A DNA stretch of 64,000 bases from Cichorium intybus (lineage: Eukaryota; Streptophyta; Magnoliopsida; Asterales; Asteraceae). A model generated the notes under the pieces. The model saw nothing but the letters and a program-made list of their open reading frames with translations, did no database searches and was not told where the DNA came from. The position numbers were made by a program, and so were the translations under genes. Below are positions 30,000 to 41,938 of this stretch, one piece after another; the stretch's first letter is position 1; each line of letters opens with the position of its first letter. The DNA lies in assembly GCA_023525715.1 (NCBI GenBank), contig CM042010.1:86791384-86855383 (forward strand), in the 5' to 3' direction.

Positions 30000-32676
30000 A
30001 ATTCTAGGTATTCATCTCACTTAGCTTATTCGACCCGGTATTCACCCTGATATTTATATTGAATCAGGGGAATAAAAGTACAGACAAAAAGTAAAGACAA
30101 GGACAGACATGTATCTATATTCCTTCTTGGTGGGTGCACGTTGATGTAACAATTTCTGCAGAATGGGATTTAGAGAGAGAGTGTGTGAGTGGTGAAGGAG
30201 AGTAGCCGGTGGTGGGAAGCATTGGTGAGCTACAACTCAATGACTGTGTGCACTGTGTGTTCCTCTGAATTGGAGAAAAAGATAGGGATGTTTCAATGAG
30301 GAGAAGCAGTCGGGTCTAGCTGCCATTCAAGGAGGTTTTCCCGATGGCGGTAGGTAGTGGTGGATCAACGGTTTAGGATCAGGACTAATCCTCTTCAGTC
30401 AAGGATTGAGAGATGAGACTCTGACATGGGAACATGGGATCAATGATGATGTGTGTGGTGACTGGTGAGCAATATTGAAGAAACGACAATGGTTGGAGGT
30501 GTAGCAGTGACGTTTCCCGATGCCTAGCAATGCCAACCGATAGTGAGTGTGGGTGCTTCTCAGAAAAATCATGTAGGAGATAAGGTGGGTGAGGCTGTGG
30601 TGACTATTGATGGAGGCCATGGAGGAGCAGCTGTGGAGGTACGGTTGTAGTGGGATTGGCGGCAAGGGTATCCGCCGTCGGTGATGTAGTGGTCATTAGA
30701 CCCAGTTACCGGTGGAAGTGGGTTTAAATCAACTGATTTCGTCTTCTCCGGTATTGGCTTGATCACGTAAGGCAACGCTCAAGGAAAATCATCAGGTGGG
30801 TAGAAGCATGGCCTGGGGTCGTGGTCGGTTCTTCATCGCCGGAGGTAAAAGGGTTGGTGGAGTGTTTACTGCCAGGAAGAACTGACGATGGTGGGGTTCA
30901 TAGAATCATGGGTTTTTCCGGTGAGGTCCCATGTAACCTCTTATGATTGATGTGTATAAGGTGAGATAGAAAGGAGGGTCGTCATGACGGAGGCTTCGTC
31001 GAGAATGGTGAGTCACCGAAGCATCCACGGTCAGCGAAAGGCAGACTCGGGTGGTGGTGCTTGCGCAACATTCCGGCGGTTTGATAAGCGATGTAATCTC
31101 AACCTCACAGTTTCCTTTTCCAGTTAGGTCAAGAGTTTGGGCTAGTTGCTTTGATAGTCTAGAAAGTTGGGCCGTGAATGAACCGGCCTCTTTTTCACTT
31201 TGTGATAGGCCGTGAATGAACCGGGCCTCTTTTGCACTTTGTGATAGCTACGAGCCATAGTTGGACTTTTACAATGATTTATGTAGAGAACTTGATTAAT
31301 CATGTAGGTGGATAAATTAAGTTATGGGATTTAAATAAATCAATTAGAAATAATAATGAATTCTTTTACATTAAGTTAGTTTTAGTATGTGGTAAATAGA
31401 ATCTGATTCTTTTGTTATTATCTTAATTTAAATGTATGTTTATCTAAGATATGAGTTTATTAAATTAGACGCGACCTTAACATAGTATTAGAAATAGTAT
31501 GAGTTGTAAATGGAGATAATTGGGTCAATATAAAGTGCATTTTAATCATACGTGACTTTTTGGGTAAAAAGATTTGTTAATGAACGATGTAACACCTTAA
31601 TAGAACTAACTTAAGACAAATTGTAGACTGGATAATTAAACTTAGTCTTCATATCGACATAAGATCGATTATTGAATGAGACCTCAATTAAGTTTGGGAA
31701 GTGATAAAAATATTAATTTCTATACGATTTGATTATAGGAAATTAGAGGTTAAGCAGATGAGGTCTAGGAATTGACAAATTCAGACTCGAGAATGTTTCA
31801 GGGCTAGTGTTGAATTTTTAGTTGACCTCAGGTGAGTTTATCAGGAGTACACATCCATACTATTATCTTTTGTGTGTGTTATCAACTATTTTCATGCATG
31901 CTTTTATGTTCTAATTGTTATATGAGTACTATGTGTGCATTTCATGAAATGAGTCATTTTAAAGGTGTTTTCAAACAAAGACTATGATGTTGTTTTTTAA
32001 GACGTTTTGAGCATCCTATTGTGCATTGCATTTCATGTAGGATGGGAGTGACCGTGTGAGCCCTTAAAAATGAGTTTTGCCCTTCTCTTAATTAAAGATG
32101 GTGCGGAGATGTTATGAGTTTTTCCCTTTTCTCAATAAGAGGATGAGGAGACGTTGTTCCCGACAATAGGGAACCGCATGAGGGAGTTGCTACCCCTCCT
32201 GAGGCTAGTGGGATGGCCACTAGTCTTAGTTCAACCTACTTGGGGATCGAGTAGTATGCTTTGTGCGTGTTACTTGTGAACTTGGGTTGGTGCCATTGAG
32301 GGTGAGATGAACTTTTATGAGACAGACATGGGTTGGGATAGTTGCATCATGCATCGCATTGCATTTTATAACTATGCAATTATGTCAAATCTTTATGACG
32401 TACTGATGTTTTTATACAACCGTTGAGATGACGAATTATACCATTTTAAAGTGTGACTTAAACTATATTTGGGGGTTGTCTCGAGTGTGGTGGTTACACT
32501 GCCCACTCCGAATGGTCAACATTGGGTAAGCTCACTAGACATTTCAATTGCCTAACTTATTTTGATGTGTACTCAGGTTGAGGAGTTTAGAGGATTTTAG
32601 AGGAGCAGGATGTTTAGAAGGCCAGGGGTTGTGTGGTTTCTATTTAAGCTGTGTAATGGTATCTGAATTGTAACAA
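30000..32676 (+). mobile_element. Probable chromovirus LTR remnant (plus orientation), low confidence
   Basis: This non-coding stretch has a (G+C)-richer part at 30180-31100. The order of later landmarks resembles Tekay-type LTRs: AGGTGAGTTTATC at about 31837, tandem-like clauses around 32040-32230, GGGTAAGCTCACTAGAC at about 32524. It ends near TTGTAACA at about 32674. No PBS, PPT or target duplication was found. It could be a solo LTR or non-coding DNA of another element. Confidence 0.3.
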
Positions 32677-33073
32677 CCTCGTTGTTTTATAAACCAAGAC
32701 GTTTTATTTAAAGTGGGACCGAATGGTTTTTCCGTAACTTAAACTCTGAACTATTTCCCAATAAATCTCATGTGTTTTAAAACGGTTTTGAATGAAAATG
32801 AGATATTTTGAAGGTGTTGAAATTAAAGTTTTCACTGAAGGATGATTTTTTTAATAAGGATCATAAACCATGGGTTAAAATGATGTTTTTATGAAAAGTA
32901 TTAAGCGAGGGTGTTTCAACTATGTACGACCTGACATGGCAGTGTGTGTCAAAAGTACACATAAATAACAACTTCTGCATCGTGGCTTCAGAATTATCAC
33001 AAACATGGCTTCGTAAGGGACTAACTTCGAAACGAGCAAAAATAAACTTCGACGCAAACTTCATGTTCCAACA
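32677..33073 (-). mobile_element. Partial LTR of a Sirevirus-like Ty1/copia element
   Basis: On the minus strand TGTTGGAACATG follows directly after a polypurine tract (AAAGGGGGAGAT). This is the usual start of Sirevirus-type copia LTRs. The LTR then runs leftwards, and its end is not recognisable. Confidence 0.45.
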
Positions 33074-33641
33074 ATCTCCCCCTTTGTGCGAAGCTAGGGT
33101 TCATGAAGTCAGAGACGAGGAACAACCTCCAGGATGCTTTCATGAACACCCATCCACCAATCCAGGTGCTCTTTGATATTATTTCTTTCAACTGAAGTAT
33201 TATTTGAACAGTCGTGGGTCCGAAGTGTAAGATACCTAATAACCGCAAAGTATATCTTCCTTTGAAGTTCATGTCAAAGAATTTATTTCCGGACAGAGCA
33301 AGGGATGGTAATTTCCAAACATACACTATCCCCCATGGATCATCAACAATCTCCTCATCCGAATATTTGTCTATATTTTCAAGTGTGTGGTTAGGGGCAG
33401 AGAGTGATACATTTAACTCCTTCGGAATGATTGCATCGAACTTCGCCAGCGTTTGGATGTAAAATCTGAGGAAATCTACAACTTGCTTCTTGGCCAGGTT
33501 GAAGGTGGAAACATCGTAAGATGGATTCGGAGGAGGATTGTCAAGAATTTTGGGCATGCCTAGGAAGTCATGCAGGTTCATGATTGGGAAGTCAGCAGTG
33601 CTGAACTTCCAAACTTCTTCGTCTTTGCCCCTTAAGACCAC
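33021..33641 (-). pseudogene. C-terminal domain of a Sirevirus-like extra (env-like) ORF
   Basis: An open minus-strand frame of 206 codons runs through the polypurine tract and stops inside the LTR. It contains VLRGKDEEVWKFSTADFPIM, then NLHDFLGMPKIL, LRFYIQTLAKFD and DDPWGIVYVW. I recall similar segments in repeat-associated proteins of composites that lie between copia pol and the 3' LTR, but I cannot search. In the minus direction the stretch upstream (to about 34000) stays partly readable, with FEKILKIVSMELGEKFEK before a frameshift. A role is not established. Alternatively it is an unrelated hypothetical gene fragment. Confidence 0.4.
33074..33086 (-). promoter_or_regulatory. Polypurine tract of the Sirevirus-like element
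   Basis: The minus strand reads CAAAGGGGGAGAT immediately before the LTR start TGTTGGAAC. Confidence 0.5.
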
Positions 33642-34573
33642 GTAATTGACATTTTGAAATTTTTCTCAAACTTCTCTCCTAACTCCATAGAAACTATCTT
33701 CAAAATCTTTTCAAACTCCAGACCATCTGTGGTTCTTGTGTAAGATGGGAGTGGACTCGAATATCCATTTCTTTAAACATTGCTTCATTTCCTTCGACAC
33801 CCTCGAAACAAACTAGAAAAATGAGAATGTTTTTGGATTGTGTGGGATGTCGAGTTGCAAGTCTTCGGTGTTGGAGATATCAAAAATTTTCAATGGCAAA
33901 CTATTGAAGACTCAAACTCGGAAAAACCCACATATGCAATGGTTTCGGCGTTCCAGGTTTTGTCGATTGGGCCAAGGTCTTGGGTTGTTCCTATTCTTCC
34001 CACGACAATCAAATTAATTTGCCTTAGTTTATCCTGTTCTTCTAGTCTCTTCTTTTTATTTTATTCGTTACTTATCTCAACTACCTATGCCTTCCCTTTG
34101 TCATGGGATCCCGAACCAACAGATCTCGAAGTCGTCAAAGTGATGGTGGAGAAAAAGGGCCCATAACTTATCACCACTCCTCTTGTCACCTTCGGATTTG
34201 GCAGCGGAGGATGAAGAGGAGGGTGAGACACTCCGAAGGAGGCCAATGGTGGAATCGTTGTAGTTGTTATGGAGATTGTTGCCGTCATCGCTCTCAAAAA
34301 AGCACACGACAAAGAATTTGACCCTTATCCGTCTTGCAAGGAGTGGAACTGAGGGTGAGTCGGAGCACTAGGTCATGGTCCTGATTGGGCAGCTTGAGAT
34401 CTAAGCAAGCGAGACGATAAAAGTATTAGAGGCTGAAGAATGGTTCCTAGATTTGTAAGAGCATGATTGTTTATCAATTCATTATTGCCTTGGATCTGTG
34501 CTACGAAGCCCTCTAGTGTCGAAGCCTTCTTTGCTTAGTTTGGAAATCTTGTCTTGAGCAGTGTGAAGTTCTT
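33642..34573 (-). pseudogene. Decayed middle part of the env-like region
   Basis: There are short open pieces only, in shifting phases. One piece (about 33670-33760) joins logically to the domain at 33641. Nothing on the plus strand is convincing. Confidence 0.3.
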
Positions 34574-34759
34574 TCAAGGTCTGCGAGTTATACTGCTCAT
34601 TAAAGGACATGTTTTCCTCGCGAATGTTGTCCAAGGACTTCTGGACATCAGAAAACGAGGCCTCAACCCTCTCTGAATAGCTGCATTAACTTTGGATATA
34701 ACTTTGGTGTGAAATTGAGCTTGTTTCTCCAATGCCATCTCTTCTAAATCTGAAATCAT
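34574..34759 (-). pseudogene. Coiled-coil-like piece of the env-like region
   Basis: MISDLEEMALEKQAQFHTKV followed by ISKVNAAIQR has heptad-like hydrophobic spacing. The rest of the 61-codon frame is out of phase. Coiled coils are reported for Sirevirus env-like proteins. Confidence 0.3.
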
Positions 34760-35085
34760 CTGTTCAACTTATTCTCTTGTAATACGATGAGAAACCCTTA
34801 CGTAATCACAAATATCTATCATGGACAAGGGTTCGTCAGATCCTTTGGGATCAATCCCGGTTTGATACTTCAGAAGGACATTGAGTTTTTGGTTGAGATT
34901 CTTGTATTGGCATATTAAAATGAGATAATTATCATCCATCAAACTATCATCATCCTCGTTGATTTAGAGAGTGGCCAAGTGAAAAATCGCTTATTCTTCT
35001 TCTAATGTTAGCGGTGGTAGTGAAGAGGATGTAACCACCTTCCCAAAGCTTCCTTCAAGAATGGGGTTTTCAATTAGTAATGAAG

Positions 35086-35553
35086 CTAGGGGTGTATAAG
35101 GTGGAAGACTGCTTTAAAACTCCGTAAGAAAATAGAAGTAAATAGTGGTTCAGATGTTGGAACTATAGAGGAGGTGGGTACTTTAGTAGTGGTTTGTATG
35201 GGTTCGGAGATTGGTTCAGAGATGGGTGCAGTAGTGGAGATTGGTATTTCTATGGTGGAAGTAGATATGTGTGATGTTGAAGTTGGTGTAGAAGTAACCA
35301 GGGGTTCACATGTGTCGATAGAAGAGGTAACAGACTCTTCGGTGGTTTGTGCAAAAGAGGTGGGTGGAACTTTAGAGGTTTGAACATTAGAAGTGGTGGG
35401 TTCTTCTATACGTGGTTGTGATGGAATGTATGTTTCATGGGATGGTGATTGTTGTTCTTCGGTGTCTTTAGTTTTGTGTATTTCGTGGTCGGATGGGGGT
35501 TTTGATAGGTTTTCTACCTTAGAACAACCAAGCATGGCAGCGGAAACATACAA
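35086..35553 (-). pseudogene. Ser/Thr/Pro-rich segment of the env-like region, cut by a copia LTR
   Basis: The 155-codon frame has a strong Ser/Thr bias with repeats such as TSTSHISTST, STTAPISEPISEPIQ and VPTSSIVPTSEP. Its first 15-20 codons lie in the copia LTR, so the native start is lost: the LTR inserted here. It could be an extracellular-type or merely disordered linker. No signal peptide is visible. Confidence 0.4.
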
Positions 35554-36389
35554 AAATTCTAAGGCAAGTAACAGTTACTAAAACCTACAAGGAAGCTACT
35601 TATTGATAATTTACAACTACAAGAAGGTTTATGAATACCAACCTTTAGCAAAACCGATTTGCTTAAAGAACGCTTGTGTAGAACAATTCCCAAGCTAAGG
35701 AAGGTAGTACCTAAAAGAGAATACCTTTAATGGTTCACACCCAATTAGTCCAAACAATTAGGTTAATTATGTATTTAATAAAGCTCGCTTAAAAACCATA
35801 GAGAGAGATTATAGATTCTGTTGAGAGAGAGAAGAGAAAAACTTTAAGATCAGAGCTCTGAAATTGGCGCAGAATAAAGAGGGCCAAGAGGGGTTTTTAT
35901 AGCTTGCAAGGGTGTTAGGGATAAACCTTAGTTGAATTCAAACCGGATAAAGGATAATTGATTAATTAATCCGTATTATCTTTAAATTCAAAAACCCCTT
36001 CATTTTGCACTCTATCTTGAACGATTTTGGAAGGGAAGAATCCCTATGATCCACCATTTATGGTGGACAAATTTAAGGGTTAAAACCATTTAAAATTCGT
36101 CCCCTATCCTCCCCAAACATTACTCATTGCTCAACTTTTGAACAATTAATATTTAGTTTGTGTACTTATAATTAATCTCAAATTAATTCCAGTTAATTCC
36201 AAGTAATTCTAATTAATTCCAAATTAGTTTCTTATTAATTTATTATCATATAATAAATTAATAAACTATTTATTTCTCTCTCTCTTTTAACCTTAATACC
36301 ATTTGGACTACTAAGGGCAACCCAAAAAATACCCTGCTATTAATGGAAAGTCCTTACTAATTTAGTTATGACATTGGACACTATTCCAA
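35530..36389 (-). mobile_element. 3' LTR of a Ty1/copia element (inner edge firm, outer edge approximate)
   Basis: On the minus strand a tract CCAAGTGGGAGACTC is followed by TTGGAATAGTGTCC, the usual junction of PPT and copia LTR. The LTR runs through a T/A-rich part and a TATA-like GCTATAAAAACC (minus, about 35900). It ends near TATGTTTCCGCTGCCATGC. The outer edge is uncertain by 20-30 bases. Confidence 0.6.
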
Positions 36390-36404
36390 GAGTCTCCCAC
36401 TTGG
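36390..36404 (-). promoter_or_regulatory. Polypurine tract, copia
   Basis: The minus strand reads CCAAGTGGGAGACTC directly before the LTR. Confidence 0.6.
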
Positions 36405-37258
36405 AAAAGTCATCAACTACAATTAAGTATAAGTCTCCCACTTAATCCGCATAGTGTGCTTCCTTAACCATTGTCGAACTCTGTATCTTATTTAGAGTCA
36501 TCCTTTAATATAAGTGATAATCTATTCCTTTGTTCTACAAGATATCGTATGAACATGAGACATGAATAAGAATCAATCTCGAGGTTCAATATTATGTTTC
36601 CCGATTTCCGATTTATGTTGATCTTATTGGACTACTAGATCGAACACATCAATCTAGTCCAAGCTGGGCCCAGCACTACAATGTCCACATCAAATCACTG
36701 GGGGGCCTATGGTATCACTTTTCCTATTTAAGGTAAAAGGACCAAATAAACATTGACTACATAGCTATAGTATACTCTTCACATCATACATGGACATACC
36801 TTTTATGACTCCCACTGTTGCGTTTAGGTAAACCAATGCATAACAGAAATCGTAAACTAAAACTCATGCATCTCCGCTTGAAGAATAGAAGATATTATCA
36901 TTTTAGAATTACTTGTGATTGTATCCATGAAGTAATCTCTAAGTGCGGGCTTATTCAATACCCAAATCTTTATTTGGGTGCTCATGAATCTTAGTTGCAT
37001 CTCCATGTTATGTCTAATCTCTATTGACATCAACCAACATTCCATGACAGTCTTAATTCAACACTAACTTCCTGGAGTGTGATTGACTATGGATATTTGA
37101 GTGATTTGATACTCGGGAAGTGGATCCCAAACATGCAAAAGGAAACACAATAATAAATAATTGCAAAATGGTAGTTCACTAACTTATAAAGAAATCTCTA
37201 TTCATTAATCACCAAATGCAATTACAATTTATTACTGTTACAATGTTTCAACTATCAA
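36405..37258 (-). other. 3' untranslated internal region of the copia element
   Basis: It lies between the RNase H stop and the PPT. No frame or motif is recognised. Confidence 0.4.
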
Positions 37259-37945
37259 CTAACTACTTAAACTAACATCATCTCTCATGCATATGCTCTT
37301 AGCATGCTCATCGTGCTTGATTTTACTCAACGCCTTCATGAAAGGATCAGCCAGATTATCCTCCGACGACACTCTATTCACTACGATGTACATGCTTTCC
37401 ACCTTGTGAAGAACATAGTGGTATTTCCTGAGTATGTGCCTTGATCTTCCATGATCCTTAGGTTCTGTAGTCAATGCAACTACACCTTCGTTATCACAGA
37501 AGATTTCAACGGGTTCTTGGATTGTTAGAACAACTCCGTGATCACCGATGAAGTTCTTTAACCAAACAGATTCCTTTGCAGCTTCACTAGCTGCAATATA
37601 CTTGGACTCACAAGTAGAGTCTGCCACTGTATATTGTTTGGAACTTTCCATGTCACCATACCCCCTTTCAACAAGAACACCCAACCGGATTGTGAACAAA
37701 TGTCATCTCTATCCATTTGGAAACTCGCATAACTGTACCCACTCATTTTGAGTTCATCTTTGCCACCGAATACCAGGAACTTTTCTTTTTGTATTTCTCA
37801 AATACTTAAGAATATTCTTTACTGCTGTCCAATGACTTTTGCTAGGGTTGTCCTGATACCGACTCACCATGCTCAGGGCAAATGAGCCTCAGGATGAGTA
37901 CATGTCATCGTATACATGATCGATCCTGTAGCCGAAGCATATGGG
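37259..37945 (-). pseudogene. Ty1/copia RT end and RNase H, truncated
   Basis: The upstream part (37945-37700) is frameshifted but readable: YASATGSIMYTMTCTHPE, SRYQDNPSKSHWTAVKNIL, KYLRNTKRK. RNase H follows with SGYSYASFQMDRDD (the expected Asp before ASF is Tyr), SSKQYTVADSTCESKYIAA, IFCDNEGVVAL and EDNLADPFMKAL. The frame ends at 37259. The 5' side is cut exactly at 37945/37946, where an Athila LTR begins. It cannot encode a working enzyme. Confidence 0.85.
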
Positions 37946-38917
37946 TGATAACACCTAGCAATGTTGGTCATTTTAGGTGTTATTGGACTAGGTTTTAGTA
38001 GAAATATCTTTCTAAGATGCTAACATTACTCACTTTATGTGCCAAAGACTTGTTTTGTGTTTTAGTGCAAATACAGGGGTAATTTGTCTAAAATTAGTAA
38101 AATTGGAGATAAAGCTGAAAGTCAAGTCGAAGTAATACGCACGGCAGGGAGGAAGGAAGACGCGATGCGGACACATGAACGAGAACCAACATTTGAAATT
38201 CAAAGTGCGAAGAAATGGGACGATAAGGTTGATCCGCGATGCGTAGAGGCATTTTCCACAACTATAAATAGAGGCTCCAACTTCGGATTTCGTTAGCGAA
38301 GATCAGACCTTTGAGTGGAACTTAGGCATCTTTGACTCAGATTTCATAGCATTACAGTTCATATTCATTAGTTGGCTGGTTTTCATTTTAGTTTCGATTT
38401 ATCACTTATAGTTTTAATCTTATGGGATCGAGGGTTCTGACTTGTAGAACACCGTCGACCACGGAGATTGGATTAGTTCCTGTTTTTAAGAAGCATTCAG
38501 CTCTGATTCGGTTTTAGATTGAATGTAAGTTTACTTTTATTGTTTATGATTTGATTGCATATGACTTGAATGCAATTTTACATTTTCGGTATCAATATTT
38601 GTTCTTTAGCTTATTGTTTCTGATTTGATTGCTTATGATTTTCTGAGTTTGATCTCGGAATCATATTCGTTTCATTCGATTAGTTATAATCTATTGCTTT
38701 GGTTTAGATCGATAGTTTTAGTTTTCAATTTTTGTTTTCATTTCGGGGTCAAGTGTACGAATAGTCGCCATTTATAGAGTGACACTATAGATTGGTTATA
38801 TTTTGACACATAGTGCCAACTACGAACTCCTTGGTTCGACCCTTGCTTACCGCTAACTAGTGGACTTGTAAGGTTAAATTTATTATTTTGACCGCATCAA
38901 TGACTGTGCAGCCGTCA
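37946..38917 (+). mobile_element. Athila-type Ty3/gypsy 5' LTR
   Basis: It starts TGATAACACCTAGC at the copia junction and carries a TATA box (ACTATAAATAGAGGC, 38261-38275). It ends about ten bases before an Athila-type PBS. The 3' edge is not exact. Confidence 0.65.
38263..38270 (+). promoter_or_regulatory. TATA box, Athila LTR 1
   Basis: TATAAATA, followed by GAGGCTCCAACTTCGG. Confidence 0.6.
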
Positions 38918-38922
38918 AATTT

Positions 38923-38940
38923 TGGTGCCGTTATCGGGGA
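38923..38940 (+). promoter_or_regulatory. Primer binding site, Athila
   Basis: TGGTGCCGTTATCGGGGA differs by two transitions from the Athila-type PBS TGGCGCCGTTGCCGGGGA. Confidence 0.75.
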
Positions 38941-39024
38941 GTTGTGCGCTTGACACAGTGTGTCAATCAACGTTTTTTCTTTTTAGTTTAACCAGTTTAT
39001 TGTTTTTGACAGTCATTTGCATTT

Positions 39025-39720
39025 AGTGCATGCGTACGAGTCTAGGTAGACAAACGCCACCTCTTTTGTTTGTTCCTGATATAGAGAAAACTACACGTAA
39101 GAACCGCATTTGTCGATGATTGTTCAACATGCATTCTGACGATGTAATGATAGAGGATGTTACCGATGAGCTTCATGGCTAGGTAACAGGGGGACAGCCG
39201 ATTGTGCCCCCAGTTCCGGTGAATACCAATGGAGCGTCTGCAAGTACTAGTGGTTGCAACACAGTTTTAGTCACTGTACCTATTCCGCTAGTAGTTGAAC
39301 TAATACCCAACCCTCGTAGACCCCCCTGTGGGGAATGTGCCAACATGGGGATAACTTCAATGGTAGTTACAACAATAACAATTAATACAACAATAATCAT
39401 CAGGGTAACTACCACGGGCCAGCTCAAAATCAGCAGCGATAGTACCAACATGTCAACAATAATGGCAAAAACAACAATGGGCCGAATAACAATAACAATA
39501 ATACTCCTCTGGTACAAGAAACCCAAGCTCAAAAGTTGGATAGGGTATTAGACTTTGCAACCAAGGCACACCAACAAACTTAAGCAAATGCAAAGTCCAT
39601 GATCAGCATGAAAATACAGATCCACCAACTGGCTAAGGAAGTAGGAAAAGGGGACAATGGGAAGTTCCCTAGTAACATTGAGGTTAATCCTAACCATAAT
39701 CAACGTGCATGAAAAAAACA
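39025..39720 (+). pseudogene. Athila gag remnants (start and C-terminal end), middle deleted
   Basis: The N-terminal piece (about 39025-39180) reads RTSLGRQTPPLLF and IEKTTRKNRIC. A deletion removes the capsid core. The C-terminal part (39340-39700) is Asn/Gln-rich (NNNGKNNNGPNNNNNNTPL), then QAQKLDRVLDFATKAHQQ and QIHQLAKEVGKGDNGKFPSN. These are typical of Athila gag ends. Several stops are present. Confidence 0.6.
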
Positions 39721-39728
39721 TGTAAACG

Positions 39729-40612
39729 TTGTGGATGAGGATATATAAGGAGGTAAGTGAATCACCCTTAGGAGTGGATAAGAAGGAAAGGGTTTTGCGT
39801 AGTGCAAGATTGGAGGACTTCTACGAGCTAGAAGATGATGATGAAGCGATGCTTAAGACATATCAACCGACCATCGCAACGATCAAAAGGAAGTTTGCAA
39901 GAGCAAAGAAAGTATGGACAGAATTGAGGGACTCCACCATCAACCAATCCCTCTTGAAGCAACTTGAACACATACCTACAAAGTCCAAAATCTTGAAGGA
40001 GATCTGTGAGGAAAAGGAAAAGACATTGGCCCCTATGCCCGAGAAAGTTCTCCTCACCGTAAAGGCAAGTGCAGCATTGCTGGGTACTTTACCAGCAAAT
40101 GAGAAAGATCCAGGGACACCATACATCAAGGTCACCATTGGTGACATCGTCATTCAGGAAGCTCTATTGGACTTAGGAGCAAGTGTGAACGTCTTACCCA
40201 GGGCACATATATGATCAATACGAGAATGAGGAGCTGGAATCGACTAAGACAGTTCTATAATTGGCGGATTAATCAACTAAAAACTCTAGGGGTAATTATT
40301 CTTCTATCTAATAGACTTCTTGTGATTGATTACGAGAACACTCAAAGAGAGTCACAGCCTCCTTTAATCTTCAGGCGACCGTTCTTGGCCATCGCGGGTG
40401 CGATTATAAATTGCAAAATAGGCGACGTTGATATTTCTTTCGGTACAAGGACAAGACGGCTAAATATGTTTGGTTGCCTGTTATTTCTCCCGCCAGGGCA
40501 CGAGGAACCTGAAAAAGTAACGAAGCCTCTGATACTTCAAGAAATGGATGCAAGAGAGAGAGAGAGAGAGATAGGAAGAGGACGGGTTACGAGAGAAAGA
40601 ACTAGAAGATAA
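39729..40612 (+). pseudogene. Athila protease region, frameshifted
   Basis: The first frame (39729-40214) has LEHIPTKSKILKEICEEKEK. It then reads IKVTIGDIVIQEALLDLGASVNVLP, the Athila protease active-site region (DLGASV). The phase shifts near 40215-40300. The next frame has LLVIDYENTQRESQPP, LIFRRPFLAIAGAIINC and GDVDISFG, the protease C-terminal part. A short (GA)n run lies at 40552-40572. RT, RNase H and integrase are absent. Confidence 0.75.
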
Positions 40613-41430
40613 GCACCTTCGATGGAAGCAAAGGTGCAAGAGCCATGTAACAGGCCCTATATTACGCCATGGAGATTATGGAGGGAAAGAATCAGGTACT
40701 CATGAAGGACATGAGATACCGAGCATCAAAGATGATCATGGTATGGGAGGAACAACAACGACTTATAAGCAATATGGAAGATCAGATAGACCATCTGACA
40801 ACACCAATGGCAACAATGATCCATGATATCATTCCCAAAATGGAGCAACTCCTTTCTGATGCAGGCTAAGGACAGTACTCGTCTGGCTGAAGACGTTAAA
40901 CTTAGCGCTTATTGGGAGACAGCCCAATCGTAGTAGCGTTACGTTTTAATTCTGTTTTTGTCTCTTTTTATTTAACTGCGATTTTTGTGCTATCATCATC
41001 CTTTTCATGGTCCAACCCAAATGTGGGGTGAATTTGAGAAATCAAAAGGCAAAGTGTAAAAGGATAAAAGTTCAAGGACCACGTCGTGGGAAGGTCTAAG
41101 ACGCGACGCGGATAGAAGGAGAACCCGATGAGCAGGGGTATTCCACAACAACACGCACCGCGTGACGGTCAGTTCCGCACCACGAATTAGGGTAAGTTCG
41201 TAAGTTTTCAAACCCTAAAACCTTGTTCACTTTTACACACACAAATCCACACGCCGTGGACGAAAAATGGAAAAATGGAATTTCCACATGATCCGAATGG
41301 CTGAGAACTCAATATGTTAAATCTTGTTTTGATAAAAATTTCAGGGAACCAAGTCTCGTTGTCACAATGATTTTTCAAAGAAAAATCTTCTTATTGCTCA
41401 TCATGATGATTTTCATTGCTATCACAAAAT
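40613..41430 (+). other. Athila 3' non-coding part and unassigned sequence
   Basis: A clause around 40890-40940 (GAAGACGTTAAACTTAGCGC, then TTGGGAGACAGCCCAAT) and CCAAATGTGGGGTGA at 41018 resemble the region after pol in Athila elements. The junction therefore suggests a large internal deletion. A frame at 40669-40869 is not recognised. Confidence 0.45.
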
Positions 41431-41636
41431 TGATTACTGATATCGCGTAAATTATACATATTTTTCGGGCAATATCAGTGTCATTTTAGTATAGTTTCAT
41501 ATTTTTTATGAACTAAAGATACCTGATATACTTAAAAATACATTTTGTAGCTAAAAGACACATATGGAGCAAAAGATCGGATTTTACAAGAGATTTGAGC
41601 GTTAAACGAAACAAAGTGCCATAGTGATTTCAGCCA

Positions 41637-41915
41637 GGGCGCACCCCGCCCAGTCCTCAGGCGCACCGCGCCCATGAAGATGCCAGTCTTCGACAACTTG
41701 GCCAACTTGGCATTAAAATAATGAAGCGTTGGTGCATCCAATGATTCAACCGGGTTGCCTAGCATGTGTATAGGCGCACCACGCCTCACTTTTGGGCGCA
41801 CCGCGCCCCAGATCCGATCTGAAAAGCGAACTATCACGTGGCCTTTCTAGCGATAAAGGCTGCCAGATCTGGTCCACTAAGGCGCACCGCGCCCACATAT
41901 AGGCGCACCGCGACC
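41637..41915 (+). repeat. Six copies of GGCGCACCGCGCC in three pairs (LTR U3)
   Basis: Exact or near copies lie at about 41637, 41659, 41772, 41795, 41881 and 41902. They fall upstream of the TATA box, in pairs spaced 21-23 bases. The motif is GC-only in an AT-rich setting and nearly self-complementary. Confidence 0.8.
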
Positions 41916-41930
41916 TGAACCTTCACCTGC

Positions 41931-41938
41931 TATAAATA
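41931..41938 (+). promoter_or_regulatory. TATA box, second Athila-like LTR
   Basis: TATAAATA followed by GAAGGCC, just downstream of the last GC-rich motif. Confidence 0.6.

Noticed and set aside
33840..34321. Plus-strand frames of 72-108 codons as a host gene
   Set aside because: No motif, no splice-consistent extension. The minus strand reads better as the env-like remnant.
39179..39551. 115-117 codon frames rich in Thr/Ile on both strands as a gene
   Set aside because: They are off-phase readings of the Asn-rich Athila gag tail (AAC/AAT repeats).
40552..40572. (GA)n run as a functional GAGA regulatory element
   Set aside because: Short run inside a decayed Athila protease frame. No promoter context.
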